From: Poriferisodalis sp965204125
Lineage (GTDB): Bacteria; Actinomycetota; Acidimicrobiia; Acidimicrobiales; Poriferisodalaceae
Assembly: GCF_965204125.1 (NCBI RefSeq)
Contig: NZ_OZ241968.1
Location: 2,790,001 to 2,854,000, forward strand
Reading direction: 5' to 3'
DNA: 64,000 bases
The position numbers were made by a program, and so were the translations under genes. The notes beneath the pieces were generated by a model that saw nothing but the letters and a program-made list of their open reading frames with translations, did not search any database and was not told the origin of the DNA. This document shows, piece by piece, positions 42,471 through 52,468 of the stretch; position 1 is the stretch's first letter; every line of letters begins with the position of its first letter.

Positions 42471-43787
42471 GTGACGCGCTTGGGGTTCCTGCTGGACAGC
42501 GGCGCGTGCATCGGCTGCCACGCGTGCACGGTGGCCTGCAAGAGCGAGCACGACGTGCCGCTCGGCGTCAACCGGACCTGGGTCAACTACGTCGAGACCG
42601 GCGAGTTCCCCGAGACGCAGCGGCACTTCGCCGTGATGCGCTGCAACCACTGCGACGACGCGCCCTGCATCTCGATCTGCCCGACCGGCGCGCTCTTCCG
42701 GGCGTCCAACGGCGTGGTGGATTTCGACGATTCCCGCTGCATCGGCTGCAAGGGCTGTATGAACGCATGCCCGTACGACGCGCTGTACATCTCGCCGGCA
42801 ACCGGCACGGCTCATAAGTGCAACTTCTGCCAGCACAAGCTGGAAGTCGGGCTCGAGCCCTCGTGCGTGTCGGTCTGCCCGACTCGGGCCATCACCGTGG
42901 TCGATCACGACGACCCGGCGGACCCGGCTGCCGATCGCATCCGCGCCGAGGATCTGCCGGTGCGGGCGCCCGAGCGCCGCACGCTGCCGAAGGTGCACTA
43001 CGCGGGCACCGTGCCCGAGGCCCTGGATCCGCTGGCGCGCCCGGTGGCTGACGACGGGCTGATCTGGGCCGACTGGACCGGCAGCGCCTCCTGGCCGACC
43101 GCGCCGGCCGCCTCACAGGCGGCCCCGGCGGCACGCACGGCCTACACGGTGTCCCACGACGAGCCGTGGGGAGCCAAAGTCGCCGGCTACATGGTCACCA
43201 AGGGGGTGGCGGCCGGGGTGATGCTGTGGGCCGCTGCCGCGGCGTTGCTGGGCTGGGACGACCGTGCCGCCGTCGCCACGGGACCGGCGGTGATCGCCCT
43301 GGTGGCGCTGGCAGTCACGGGCGTGCTGCTCATCGCCGATCTGAAACGGCCCGAGCGCTTCTGGTACCTGTTCGCCAAGGGCCGGCTCCGCAGCTGGATC
43401 ACCGCGGGGGCGTGGGTGATCATGATCGACGCGACGCTGGTGATGCTGTGGGGCATCGCGGGCCTGTGGGGCGGTTCGACCTGGTTCGTGGTGCTGATCG
43501 GCCCGACGGCGGTGTTCTCGTTGCTGACCGCTGCGTACACGGCGTTGCTGCTGCGCCAATGCCGAGGTCGGGTGCTGTGGGCGGACCGGCCGGTGCTCTT
43601 GCTCATCGGCCGGCTGGTGGGTGAGGCCCTGCTGGGAGGCGGCGCGGTGTGGGGGGCCTTTGTGGTCCTCCGAGCGAACGCCGCAGCTTTTGCTTGGGCT
43701 CCAGTCGTTGCTGCCGCGGTCTTGGCATGGCTCTACCGGCACGACCGGGCTTATCTGCGTGCGGCCCAGGCGGTGCCCCTGTCATGA
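42471..43787 (+). CDS. Fused 4Fe-4S ferredoxin (DmsB/NrfC-like) and NrfD-like membrane anchor
   Basis: A 438-residue electron-transfer protein that joins two usually separate subunits. Residues about 1-160 are a DmsB/NrfC-type ferredoxin with four cysteine sets: CIGCHACTVACK, CNHCDDAPCISICP, CIGCKGCMNACP and CNFCQHKLE...CVSVCP. A linker of about 70 residues leads to a C-terminal NrfD/PsrC-like membrane domain (PWGAKVAGYMVTKGVAAG onwards) with about seven to eight helices. It would link the quinone pool to the molybdenum catalytic subunit encoded next. GTG at 42471 is chosen. The stop overlaps the ATG of the molybdenum subunit gene. Direction of electron flow cannot be read. Confidence 0.87.
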   Translation: MTRLGFLLDSGACIGCHACTVACKSEHDVPLGVNRTWVNYVETGEFPETQRHFAVMRCNHCDDAPCISICPTGALFRASNGVVDFDDSRCIGCKGCMNACPYDALYISPATGTAHKCNFCQHKLEVGLEPSCVSVCPTRAITVVDHDDPADPAADRIRAEDLPVRAPERRTLPKVHYAGTVPEALDPLARPVADDGLIWADWTGSASWPTAPAASQAAPAARTAYTVSHDEPWGAKVAGYMVTKGVAAGVMLWAAAAALLGWDDRAAVATGPAVIALVALAVTGVLLIADLKRPERFWYLFAKGRLRSWITAGAWVIMIDATLVMLWGIAGLWGGSTWFVVLIGPTAVFSLLTAAYTALLLRQCRGRVLWADRPVLLLIGRLVGEALLGGGAVWGAFVVLRANAAAFAWAPVVAAAVLAWLYRHDRAYLRAAQAVPLS

Positions 43788-46672
43788 GCGAGCACCGCAC
43801 CAGCGAACACAGCTCCCCGCCAGGCCCAGCAGCCAGCCCGGCAATGCACCTCGGTTCGGCGGCTCCTCACGACCAATGGCATGACTGGTCTGAGCTCGAC
43901 GCCGCAGCGTGGCCGGAACGTGTCGAGCGCAACTACACCCTGGTGCCCACCACCTGCTTCAACTGCGAGGCGGCCTGCGGTCTCGTGGCCTATATCGACC
44001 GAGACACCGATGAGGTCGTGCGTTTCGAAGGCAACCCCGAACACCCCGCGTCCCGGGGTCGCAACTGCGCCAAGGGCCCCGCCACGATCAACCAAGTGCA
44101 CGACACCGAGCGCATCCTGTACCCGCTGCGCCGGACGGGTGAGCGCGGCAGCGGCGGATGGGAACGCGTCAGCTGGGACGAAGCGCTGACCGAGATCGCT
44201 GCACGCATCCGGACGGCCATCGTCGAAGGCCGCCGCGACGAAGTCATGTACCACGTCGGCCGGCCGGGCGAAGACGGCTACACCGAGCGAGTGCTCACGG
44301 CGTGGGGCATCGACGGGCACAACAGTCACACCAACGTCTGCTCCTCCAGCGCCCGTGTCGGCTATGCGACATGGATGGGCCACGACCGGCCCTCATCGGA
44401 CTTCGCCAATGCCGAGGTCATCTTCCTGATCTCGAGCCACCTCGAGGCCGGGCATTACTTCAACCCGCACGCCCAGCGCATCATCGAGGCCCAGCAACGG
44501 GGTGCGACGGTGATCTGCGTCGATCCGAGGCTGTCGAACACGGGGGCTAAGGCCGATCACTGGCTGCCGGCGTGGCCTGGCACCGAACCGGTCCTGCTGC
44601 TGAGCCTGGCCCACCTGTTGCTCGAAGCAGGTACGTGGGACCGAGCATTCGTGCACCGCTGGACGAACTGGCAGACCTACCTGGCCGAGACCCGGCCCGA
44701 TCTGCCGCCGACGTTCGAGTCGGTCGAGGTGGCGCTGCGTGACGCCTACGCGGAGTACACGCCTGAGCGGGCCGCAGAGCTGTGCGGGGTGGACGCGGAC
44801 AATCTGCGTGAGATTGCGCATGCGATCGGCGGGGCACTCGGCCGTTTCGCCTCCCACAACTGGCGCGCCGCCGGCGCGGGCAACCTGGGCGGCTGGCAGA
44901 CCGCGCGGTGCCTGTTCCTGCTCAACGTGCTCACCGGTTCGGTCGGCACGGTAGGGGGCACCACAGGGGCCGGCTGGCACAAGATGAAGCCGGTGCCGCC
45001 GCTGCGACCGCCTCCGGTGGAGCACTGGAACGAGCTGTCGTGGCCGCGTGAGTACCCGCTCAGCCACCACGAGATGTCGATCCTGCTGCCGCACTTCCTG
45101 CGTGAGGGCAGGGGCAAGCTCGACACGTACTTCACCCGCGTCTACAACCCGGTGTGGACGAACCCCGATGGGTTCAGCTGGCTGGAGACGCTGAGCGATC
45201 CCGAGCGGGTGGGCTGCCATGTTGCGCTCACGCCGACGTGGTCGGAGACGGCGTGGTTTGCCGACTACGTGCTTCCGATGGGCGTGGGCTCGGAGCGCCA
45301 TGACCTGGCGTCGTTCGAGACACATGCAGGCCAATGGCTGGGCTTCCGCCAGCCGGTGATGCGGCGATATGCCGAGCTGCGGGGCGCCGAACTCGGCCCC
45401 GACAGCCGGACCCACGAATTCAACCCGGGCGAGGTCTGGGAGGAGAACGAGTTCTGGATCGACCTGTCATGGCGGATCGACCCCGACGGCTCGCTCGGCA
45501 TCCGTCAGTGGTTCGAGAGCCCGTCCCGCCCTGGCGAGCCCATCAGCATCGACGAGTACTACGAGGCGATCTTCACCGACGAGGTGCCCGGCCTGGCCGA
45601 CGACGCCGCAGCCGCGGGGCAGACGCCGCTCGAGTTCATGCGCGACCGGGGCGCTTACGCAGTGCGCGGCGATCCCTACGGTCATCACGAGCGAGTTGTT
45701 CAGCCCTCGCAGCTGGCCGGCACCGTCCTCGGCGACGACGACGTCCACCGGCCGTCGCGCGACACCATCGGCGGCGTCACCACGTCGCTGCCCCCGTTCG
45801 GCGACGGCTCCGTGGCGGTGCAGGTGGCAGGAGCGGCCCGTGCCGGGTTCCCGACGCCCTCGCGCAAGCTGGAGCTGTACTCGACGACGTTGGCCGAGTG
45901 GGGCTGGCCCGAGCATGCGACCCCCGGCTGGATACCCAGCCACGTTCATTGGCAGCATCTCGATCTGGCCGGCAACGAGCGCATCCTGGTGCCGACGTTC
46001 CGCATCCCGACCCTCATCCACACCAGGTCGGCGAATGCCAAGTGGCTGGCGGAGATCAGCCACCGCCATCCGCTGTGGATCCACCCATCCGACGCCGAGG
46101 CTCTCGGCATAGGGGTGGGAGGCCTCGTGCGGATCAGCACACGCATCGGCCACTTCGTCATCTCGGCCTGGCGCACCGAAGGCATCCGCCCCGGCGTGGT
46201 GGCGGCCTCGCACCACATGGGTCGCTGGCGCCTCGACCCCGCCGCTCAATCACAGACTGAGCCCCCAGACGAGCGACCGAGGTCCTGGGCTGGCGGTCCT
46301 GCCGAGATCCAGCGCGACGGCACCGTGTGGCTGCTCCGGCGCACCGGGTCGATGGCGCCGTTCGCCTCCGACGACCCCGATTCTGAGCGGGTCTGGTGGA
46401 ACGACACCGGCGTCCACCAGAACCTCACGTTCTCGGTGCAGCCTGACCCGGTCTCGGGCATGCAGTGCTGGCACCAGCGGGTGCGCGTGGGGCCGGCCGA
46501 ACCCGGCGACCGCTACGGCGATGTGATGGTCGATACCGAGCGCGCCCGGGCCGCCTATGAGGAGTGGCTGGCGATGACCCGACCGGCTCCCGGTCCAGGC
46601 GGTCTGCGCCGCCCGACGTGGCTGGCACGCCCCCTCAAGCCCACCTCCGAGGCCTACCGCCTCGATTCCTGA
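43784..46672 (+). CDS. Molybdopterin (bis-MGD) oxidoreductase catalytic subunit
   Basis: A 962-residue catalytic subunit of the DMSO reductase superfamily. The N-terminal FeS motif is C58-x2-C61-x3-C65-x29-C95 (CFNCEAACG ... GRNCAKG). Molybdopterin domains follow, with SHTNVCSSSARVGYATWMG containing the likely metal-ligand region (Cys or Ser), and a C-terminal dinucleotide-binding domain (HPSDAEALGIGVGGLVRIST). No twin-arginine signal is present, so the subunit probably stays in the cytoplasm. It overlaps the FeS/NrfD gene by four bases. The substrate is unclear; polysulfide, thiosulfate, sulfoxide or another oxyanion are possible. No dedicated chaperone gene is adjacent. Confidence 0.88.
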   Translation: MSEHRTSEHSSPPGPAASPAMHLGSAAPHDQWHDWSELDAAAWPERVERNYTLVPTTCFNCEAACGLVAYIDRDTDEVVRFEGNPEHPASRGRNCAKGPATINQVHDTERILYPLRRTGERGSGGWERVSWDEALTEIAARIRTAIVEGRRDEVMYHVGRPGEDGYTERVLTAWGIDGHNSHTNVCSSSARVGYATWMGHDRPSSDFANAEVIFLISSHLEAGHYFNPHAQRIIEAQQRGATVICVDPRLSNTGAKADHWLPAWPGTEPVLLLSLAHLLLEAGTWDRAFVHRWTNWQTYLAETRPDLPPTFESVEVALRDAYAEYTPERAAELCGVDADNLREIAHAIGGALGRFASHNWRAAGAGNLGGWQTARCLFLLNVLTGSVGTVGGTTGAGWHKMKPVPPLRPPPVEHWNELSWPREYPLSHHEMSILLPHFLREGRGKLDTYFTRVYNPVWTNPDGFSWLETLSDPERVGCHVALTPTWSETAWFADYVLPMGVGSERHDLASFETHAGQWLGFRQPVMRRYAELRGAELGPDSRTHEFNPGEVWEENEFWIDLSWRIDPDGSLGIRQWFESPSRPGEPISIDEYYEAIFTDEVPGLADDAAAAGQTPLEFMRDRGAYAVRGDPYGHHERVVQPSQLAGTVLGDDDVHRPSRDTIGGVTTSLPPFGDGSVAVQVAGAARAGFPTPSRKLELYSTTLAEWGWPEHATPGWIPSHVHWQHLDLAGNERILVPTFRIPTLIHTRSANAKWLAEISHRHPLWIHPSDAEALGIGVGGLVRISTRIGHFVISAWRTEGIRPGVVAASHHMGRWRLDPAAQSQTEPPDERPRSWAGGPAEIQRDGTVWLLRRTGSMAPFASDDPDSERVWWNDTGVHQNLTFSVQPDPVSGMQCWHQRVRVGPAEPGDRYGDVMVDTERARAAYEEWLAMTRPAPGPGGLRRPTWLARPLKPTSEAYRLDS

Positions 46673-46680
46673 GCCGGGCG

Positions 46681-47433
46681 TCAGCTCGGTTTGTGCGCCT
46701 TGCGGGAACCTGCTTCCCAGTCCTCCATCTCGGGTGCTTCCGTGATGGTGCCCAGCACATTCAGCTGCGGGGCTTCGCGCAACGAACGCTTCAGCTCTGC
46801 AAAGCCCGGGAAGCGAGCGAGCTCGATGACGGCATTCCACAGCGGCACGGCCTGTTCGTCGGAGGGAACCCGCGAGATCACCGGTCCGAAGAACGACAGG
46901 CCGTCGGGCGGCTCGAACGTGATGATCGGCGTGCCGACGTCTCGCCCGGTGCGGCTCAGGGCAAGCTCCGTTTCGGCTTCGATCTCGGCATCCCACGACT
47001 CGTCGTCGACCGTTGCAGCGAAGTCCGTCGGCAGACCGGCAGTAGCCAACGCCTCAGCGGTGTGCGCTGCGGTGCCGATGCGATCCCGCAGGCCCGAGCC
47101 CTTGGGCATCTCCCAGTAATGCTGGCCCATCGCGTCATACAGCGGGCCCATCACGTCACGGCCCAGCTCGGCTCGCACCTTGGCAGCCACCCGCAGCATG
47201 CGCAGTCCAGCGGTATGGCCCTGCTCGTAGCCGGCCGGAAACTCAGTGGCGTAGTCGCGGTGCTTGTTCAGGATGCGCAGCGATATGAAACGCCAGTCCA
47301 CCGAGTAGCCCGTCTGGGCAACCACCTTCTCGACCCAGCGCGACGTGATCCAGGCAAAGGGGCACACCGGATCCCAGAAGAACTCAAGATCGGGAGGTGC
47401 CTCAGCGCCCTCGGCTCCCCGTGTAGTACTCAT
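46681..47433 (-). CDS. DsbA-family protein, Rv2466c-like (mycothiol-linked nitroreductase)
   Basis: A 250-residue thioredoxin-fold protein with helical insert. Segments FFWDPVCPFAWITSRWVEKV, DVGTPIITFEPP and FFGPVISRVPS and the LWNAVIELARFPGFAELKR end closely resemble mycobacterial Rv2466c, a mycothiol-dependent reductase. In Rv2466c the active site is CPWC; here it is C24-P-F-A27, so only the first Cys remains. A monothiol mechanism through mycothiol is possible. It is convergent with the molybdenum gene (8 bp between stops) and divergent from an alpha/beta hydrolase. The ATG at 47433 is preferred, with a disordered first 14 residues. Confidence 0.83.
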   Translation of the reverse strand: MSTTRGAEGAEAPPDLEFFWDPVCPFAWITSRWVEKVVAQTGYSVDWRFISLRILNKHRDYATEFPAGYEQGHTAGLRMLRVAAKVRAELGRDVMGPLYDAMGQHYWEMPKGSGLRDRIGTAAHTAEALATAGLPTDFAATVDDESWDAEIEAETELALSRTGRDVGTPIITFEPPDGLSFFGPVISRVPSDEQAVPLWNAVIELARFPGFAELKRSLREAPQLNVLGTITEAPEMEDWEAGSRKAHKPS

Positions 47434-47465
47434 GCGCGCATGGCTAGCACATGGGCTGTCCAGAC

Positions 47466-48365
47466 ATGAGCGGTCCTGACGGTGGCATGCCGGCGCCGGA
47501 GATGGTCGAGGTAGCCGACGGCGTCGAGCTCGCGCTGCATCGGCTGGGCGGCGACGGGCCGCCGTTGCTGTTCGTGCATGCCACCGGCTTCAACGGCCGA
47601 ACCTACGGTCCGCTCACCAGCCGCCTGACCGAGCACTTCACTGTCTGGGCGCCTGATCTCCGCGCCCACGGCTGGAGCCCACCGCCCGCCGATCGGGACT
47701 TCCTCTGGACGACGCTGGCCAATGATCTGCTGGGCATCGTCGATCATCTGGGCATCGCTCACGGCGAGTTGGCCTGCGTCGGGCATTCGATCGGCGCCGC
47801 GACGCTGCTGCTGGCCGATGCGCAGCGGCCCGGCACCATCCGCCGCATGTATGGCTACGAGCCGGTGGTGTGGCGCATCGAAGATCAATTCGGGCCGGGC
47901 GAGAACCCGTTGATCGCTCTCACCACGAAGCGCCGGGAGGAGTTTGCCTCACGCGGCGAGGCCTTCGAGCGCTTCGCATCGCGGCCTCCGTTCAGCGGTG
48001 TGCGGGCCGATGCGCTGGCGAGCTACCTGGCCCACGGGTTCGAGGATCTGCCGGACGGCTCCGTGCGGCTGCGCTGCCGCGCTGCAGACGAGGCGGCAAC
48101 CTACGACGGCGAGTGGGTCTCCACAACGGCTCGCCTCGAAGGCGGCCAGACGCCGGTGGTCATCGGCAAAGGACTCGAGATGACGTTCGAGGACATCGGG
48201 GTGCCAGCGCACGAGGCGTTGGGAAACTCGCGGCTCATCACTTATCACGGGCTAGGGCACTTCGGGCCGTTCGAGGCGCCCGATGTGATCGCGTCCGACG
48301 CCTTGGCGACCCTGCTGGGTCAGGAACCGGCGGCCGCGCAGCCGGAGACGAAGTCGGCCAAGTAG
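47466..48365 (+). CDS. Alpha/beta hydrolase
   Basis: A 299-residue alpha/beta-fold hydrolase with LLFVHATGFNGRTYG (oxyanion loop), nucleophile elbow GHSIGA and C-terminal base in YHGLGHFGPFE. The insert RPPFSGVRADALASYLAHG and the following PDGSVRLRC are shared with the hydrolase at 34.1-34.9 kb, so the two are paralogues. Substrate unknown. ATG at 47466 is used; the longer frame from 47451 adds only MGCPD. Its last 46 bases overlap the convergent hydrolase gene of the box cluster, which is unusual but both frames look genuine. Confidence 0.87.
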   Translation: MSGPDGGMPAPEMVEVADGVELALHRLGGDGPPLLFVHATGFNGRTYGPLTSRLTEHFTVWAPDLRAHGWSPPPADRDFLWTTLANDLLGIVDHLGIAHGELACVGHSIGAATLLLADAQRPGTIRRMYGYEPVVWRIEDQFGPGENPLIALTTKRREEFASRGEAFERFASRPPFSGVRADALASYLAHGFEDLPDGSVRLRCRAADEAATYDGEWVSTTARLEGGQTPVVIGKGLEMTFEDIGVPAHEALGNSRLITYHGLGHFGPFEAPDVIASDALATLLGQEPAAAQPETKSAK

Positions 48366-49159
48366 CCGGCGATGCGCTCGGGCTGGTCGCGATGGGCGAC
48401 GTGGCCGCAGTCGGCAAGCAGGTGGCCGGTCGCGTTCGGCGCCGACTGGACGATCGTCGACACCTGCGCTTCGGTGCCGTATTGATCGCCCTCGCCCTGC
48501 AGCACCAGGACTGGGCAGTCGATGCCTGCGAGCAGCGGTCGGATGTCCCAGTGGCGAAACCGCGGCGTCAGCCAGACGTCTCGCCAGCGTTCGAAGGCGA
48601 GGCGGGGGTGGTCGTGATGGCGGGCGAGTCCCGAGATCACCTGCTCGCGCTGGCCGTCGATGGCGCGTATGCCGTCGATGCAGATGTCCTCGATGAACGA
48701 GTGCGGCGCGATGACGGCCACGCCGAGCGGCGCCACCGAGCCCGACCCTGCCGCAATCAGCGAGATAGATGCCCCGTCGCTGTGCCCGATGAGGATGGGA
48801 TATCGGATACCGAGCTCGTCGAGCACGGCGGGCAGCACCTCGGTGGCCTCGCGTTCCATGAAACCGTCGCTGTAGGCCTCGGGCACGGGGTCGGAACGGC
48901 CGTAGCCGCTGCGGTCGTAGGCGATGACCTCGAGCCGGCAGCGGCGCGCCAGCACGTCGGGCAGGTCGCGCCACTGAGTGATGCTGCCGAGGCCTTCATG
49001 CAGCATCACGATCACCGGGCTGTTCCCGCCGCCGCTGTGCCGGCTGTTGGCGCCTCCGGGAGCGATCCGGCGGTATGCGATGCCCACCGAGTCAACCTGC
49101 AGGCGGCCGTCCACGGCGACAGCGCTGCCTGCGTTGACTTCGCCTGCTGCAGAGCTCAT
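48320..49159 (-). CDS. Alpha/beta hydrolase of the box cluster
   Basis: A 279-residue alpha/beta-fold hydrolase: VIVMLHEGLGSITQWRDLP (oxyanion loop), nucleophile elbow GHSDGA, acid in LVLQGEGDQYGT and base in DCGHVAHRDQPE. It starts six bases after the boxB stop and is the last gene of boxC-boxB-hydrolase. Hydrolases of this kind are found in known box clusters, where they may open the lactone or remove stalled CoA esters; that role here is inference. ATG at 49159 is used, since the longer in-frame extension would overlap boxB. The 3' end overlaps the convergent gene by 46 bases. Confidence 0.87.
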   Translation of the reverse strand: MSSAAGEVNAGSAVAVDGRLQVDSVGIAYRRIAPGGANSRHSGGGNSPVIVMLHEGLGSITQWRDLPDVLARRCRLEVIAYDRSGYGRSDPVPEAYSDGFMEREATEVLPAVLDELGIRYPILIGHSDGASISLIAAGSGSVAPLGVAVIAPHSFIEDICIDGIRAIDGQREQVISGLARHHDHPRLAFERWRDVWLTPRFRHWDIRPLLAGIDCPVLVLQGEGDQYGTEAQVSTIVQSAPNATGHLLADCGHVAHRDQPERIAGYLADFVSGCAAAGS

Positions 49160-49164
49160 CGCGG

Positions 49165-50580
<1,416 letters not shown>

Positions 50581-50613
50581 GGGCGTCCCCCGTCGTCGCC
50601 GCGGAAGTCGAAT

Positions 50614-52407
50614 TTACACACGGTCTGTGTCGTAGCTCGGGCGGGTTCCTGTGCCGTAGCGGGTCAGCGCGCCGTCTGGGCCGGTGGCGTTCGGGCGGAT
50701 GAAGATCCAGTTCTGCCAGGCCGACAGCCGGCCGAAGATCTTCGTTGCCATCGTCTCGGGGCCGCAGAAGCGGTGGTTGGCCTCCATCGCGGTGAGCGCG
50801 TCGGGCGAGAAAGCGGCACGCTCTTCGATCGCCAGCCTCAGATCGTCATCCCAATCGAGATCATCCGGGGTCGCGGTTGCCAGCCCGGCTTCTGCCGCTG
50901 CCTGCGCATCCAGAGCCGAACCGACGGTGTCGCGGGCGGCGGCGAAGGCTGCGTCATCTCCCCAGAGACGAGACTGCAGCCGTGTGAGGCCGTTCGCCAT
51001 GGGCATCGACCCGAGGCTGATCTCGGTCATGGCCAGCGCCGGCAGGTCGGCCTCTGGGCTCTGGGGTCCGCGCAGTGCTCGCACGGCCATGCCCACGGCA
51101 TCGTCGGGCCGCTCGTCGACGAATTCGCCGTCCAAGATGTAGGTGCGGTCGGCCGCCAGTGCCACCTCGGCGAGCACGCCCGCGAAGCACGAGCCGGGCT
51201 CGACGGCGGCGATGAGCGTGCGAGCGGTGAGGTCGAGCCGCGACAGGGTGCGACGCCAGAGCAGGGCGGTTTCACGTTCGGCATGGTTGGCGGGCTCGCA
51301 CAGCGCCCGGTCGTGGGCGGTGACGCTGCCGTGGCTGCCCTCGGTCAGCAGTACCACCGTGCCCAGCTCGGGTTCGTTGAAGCGAAGATGGCACAAGAGC
51401 GCATCGAGCTCCCGTGCCGCTCGCAGCGGCCAGCGGGGATCGGCGCTGGCGCTGATCAGCACCTCCGCGCAGGCCCGATCGCGGTCTGGTGCCATGGCGA
51501 CGAACTCGCCGATCACGCTGCCGTCCGGGGTAGGTGAGATGCCCAGCGGTGCCAGCTCTACGGGCTCAGCCTGTACTTCCCGCTCCTGTTCGCTGCGCTC
51601 ACGGGCCGCTCGGGCCACGGCTTCGCCTGTCGGCTCAGCCTCCGGGGCACTTGCGGCGCGGCTGTGTTCGGTCAATGCAGCGGCTCTGACGCTGACTGCT
51701 TCGTCGAACGACGTGCGCGGTGCCAACTCGTCCACCAGGCCCCACTCCAGCGCCACCTCGCCCCGCAGGCCCTCGGCTCGCGTGGCGAACACGTCGGCGC
51801 GGTCACGGCGCACGTGGCGCTTGTCGGTCAGCCGGGTGAGCCCGCCCGTTCCCGGCAGCACCCCCAGCAGCGGCACCTCGGGCAGCGACACGGCGGTGTT
51901 CCGGTCGTCCACCAGCAAGATGTGATCGGCTGCCAGCGCCAATTCGTACCCGCCCCCCGAGCATGCACCTCCCACCGCCGCGAGGAATCGCAGCCCGCTG
52001 GCGGCCGAGGCCTCTTCGAGTTCCAGGCGGGTCTCGTTGGTGAACTTGCACAGGTTCACCTTGTGAGCGTGGGTGGCCGCCGCCAGCGCCCGGATATTGG
52101 CTCCCGCGCAGAACACCCCCTCATAGCCGCTGCCGATCACCACGCAGCCCACTTCGGGGTGCTCGAAGCGGATGCGTCGGACGGCGTCGGCGAACTCCAG
52201 CTCGACGCCCATGTCGTAGCTGTTCAGCTTCAGCTCGGCGCCGTCGAAGATGCCGCCGTCGGGCTGCACCTGCATCAACAGCGTGGCGATGGGGCCGTCG
52301 ACCTGCAGCGTCCAGTGCTTCCACGGCCGGAGATCGCCGAAGAAGTCGAGGTATACCCCGGCGCCTGCCGCCTGCGTCTGTGCAGTGCTCACACGATGAG
52401 TGTGCAT
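50614..52407 (-). CDS. boxC: Benzoyl-CoA-dihydrodiol lyase BoxC
   Basis: A 597-residue double crotonase-fold enzyme that opens the 2,3-epoxybenzoyl-CoA ring with loss of formate. The N-terminal half has FAGAN-like CAGANIRALAAATHAHK, GGACSGGGYELALAADHI and SLPEVPLLGVLPGTGGLTRL. The C-terminal half has LIAAVEPGSCFAGVLAEVALA and EANHRFCGPETMATKIFGRL, both typical. Between the halves (about residues 256-278) sits the 67-nt repeat element, adding an Arg/Glu-rich linker. ATG at 52407 is chosen; GTG at 52428 or 52392 are possible. It is divergent from the benzoate-CoA ligase gene by 61 bp, which must hold both promoters. Confidence 0.95.
   Translation of the reverse strand: MHTHRVSTAQTQAAGAGVYLDFFGDLRPWKHWTLQVDGPIATLLMQVQPDGGIFDGAELKLNSYDMGVELEFADAVRRIRFEHPEVGCVVIGSGYEGVFCAGANIRALAAATHAHKVNLCKFTNETRLELEEASAASGLRFLAAVGGACSGGGYELALAADHILLVDDRNTAVSLPEVPLLGVLPGTGGLTRLTDKRHVRRDRADVFATRAEGLRGEVALEWGLVDELAPRTSFDEAVSVRAAALTEHSRAASAPEAEPTGEAVARAARERSEQEREVQAEPVELAPLGISPTPDGSVIGEFVAMAPDRDRACAEVLISASADPRWPLRAARELDALLCHLRFNEPELGTVVLLTEGSHGSVTAHDRALCEPANHAERETALLWRRTLSRLDLTARTLIAAVEPGSCFAGVLAEVALAADRTYILDGEFVDERPDDAVGMAVRALRGPQSPEADLPALAMTEISLGSMPMANGLTRLQSRLWGDDAAFAAARDTVGSALDAQAAAEAGLATATPDDLDWDDDLRLAIEERAAFSPDALTAMEANHRFCGPETMATKIFGRLSAWQNWIFIRPNATGPDGALTRYGTGTRPSYDTDRV
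51576..51642. repeat. 67-nt interspersed element, copy 2 (inside boxC)
   Basis: This copy matches 21026-21092 at 64 of 67 positions and lies in frame in boxC, between its two crotonase domains. It encodes EAEPTGEAVARAARERS followed by EQERE, a charged helix-forming peptide. Because it is in a linker, the enzyme should tolerate it. Confidence 0.85.
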
Positions 52408-52468
52408 CGTTAGTGTTCGCTTCGACACCCGCGTGCCTTAATGAGGTCGACCAGACGAGGAGGGCAGC

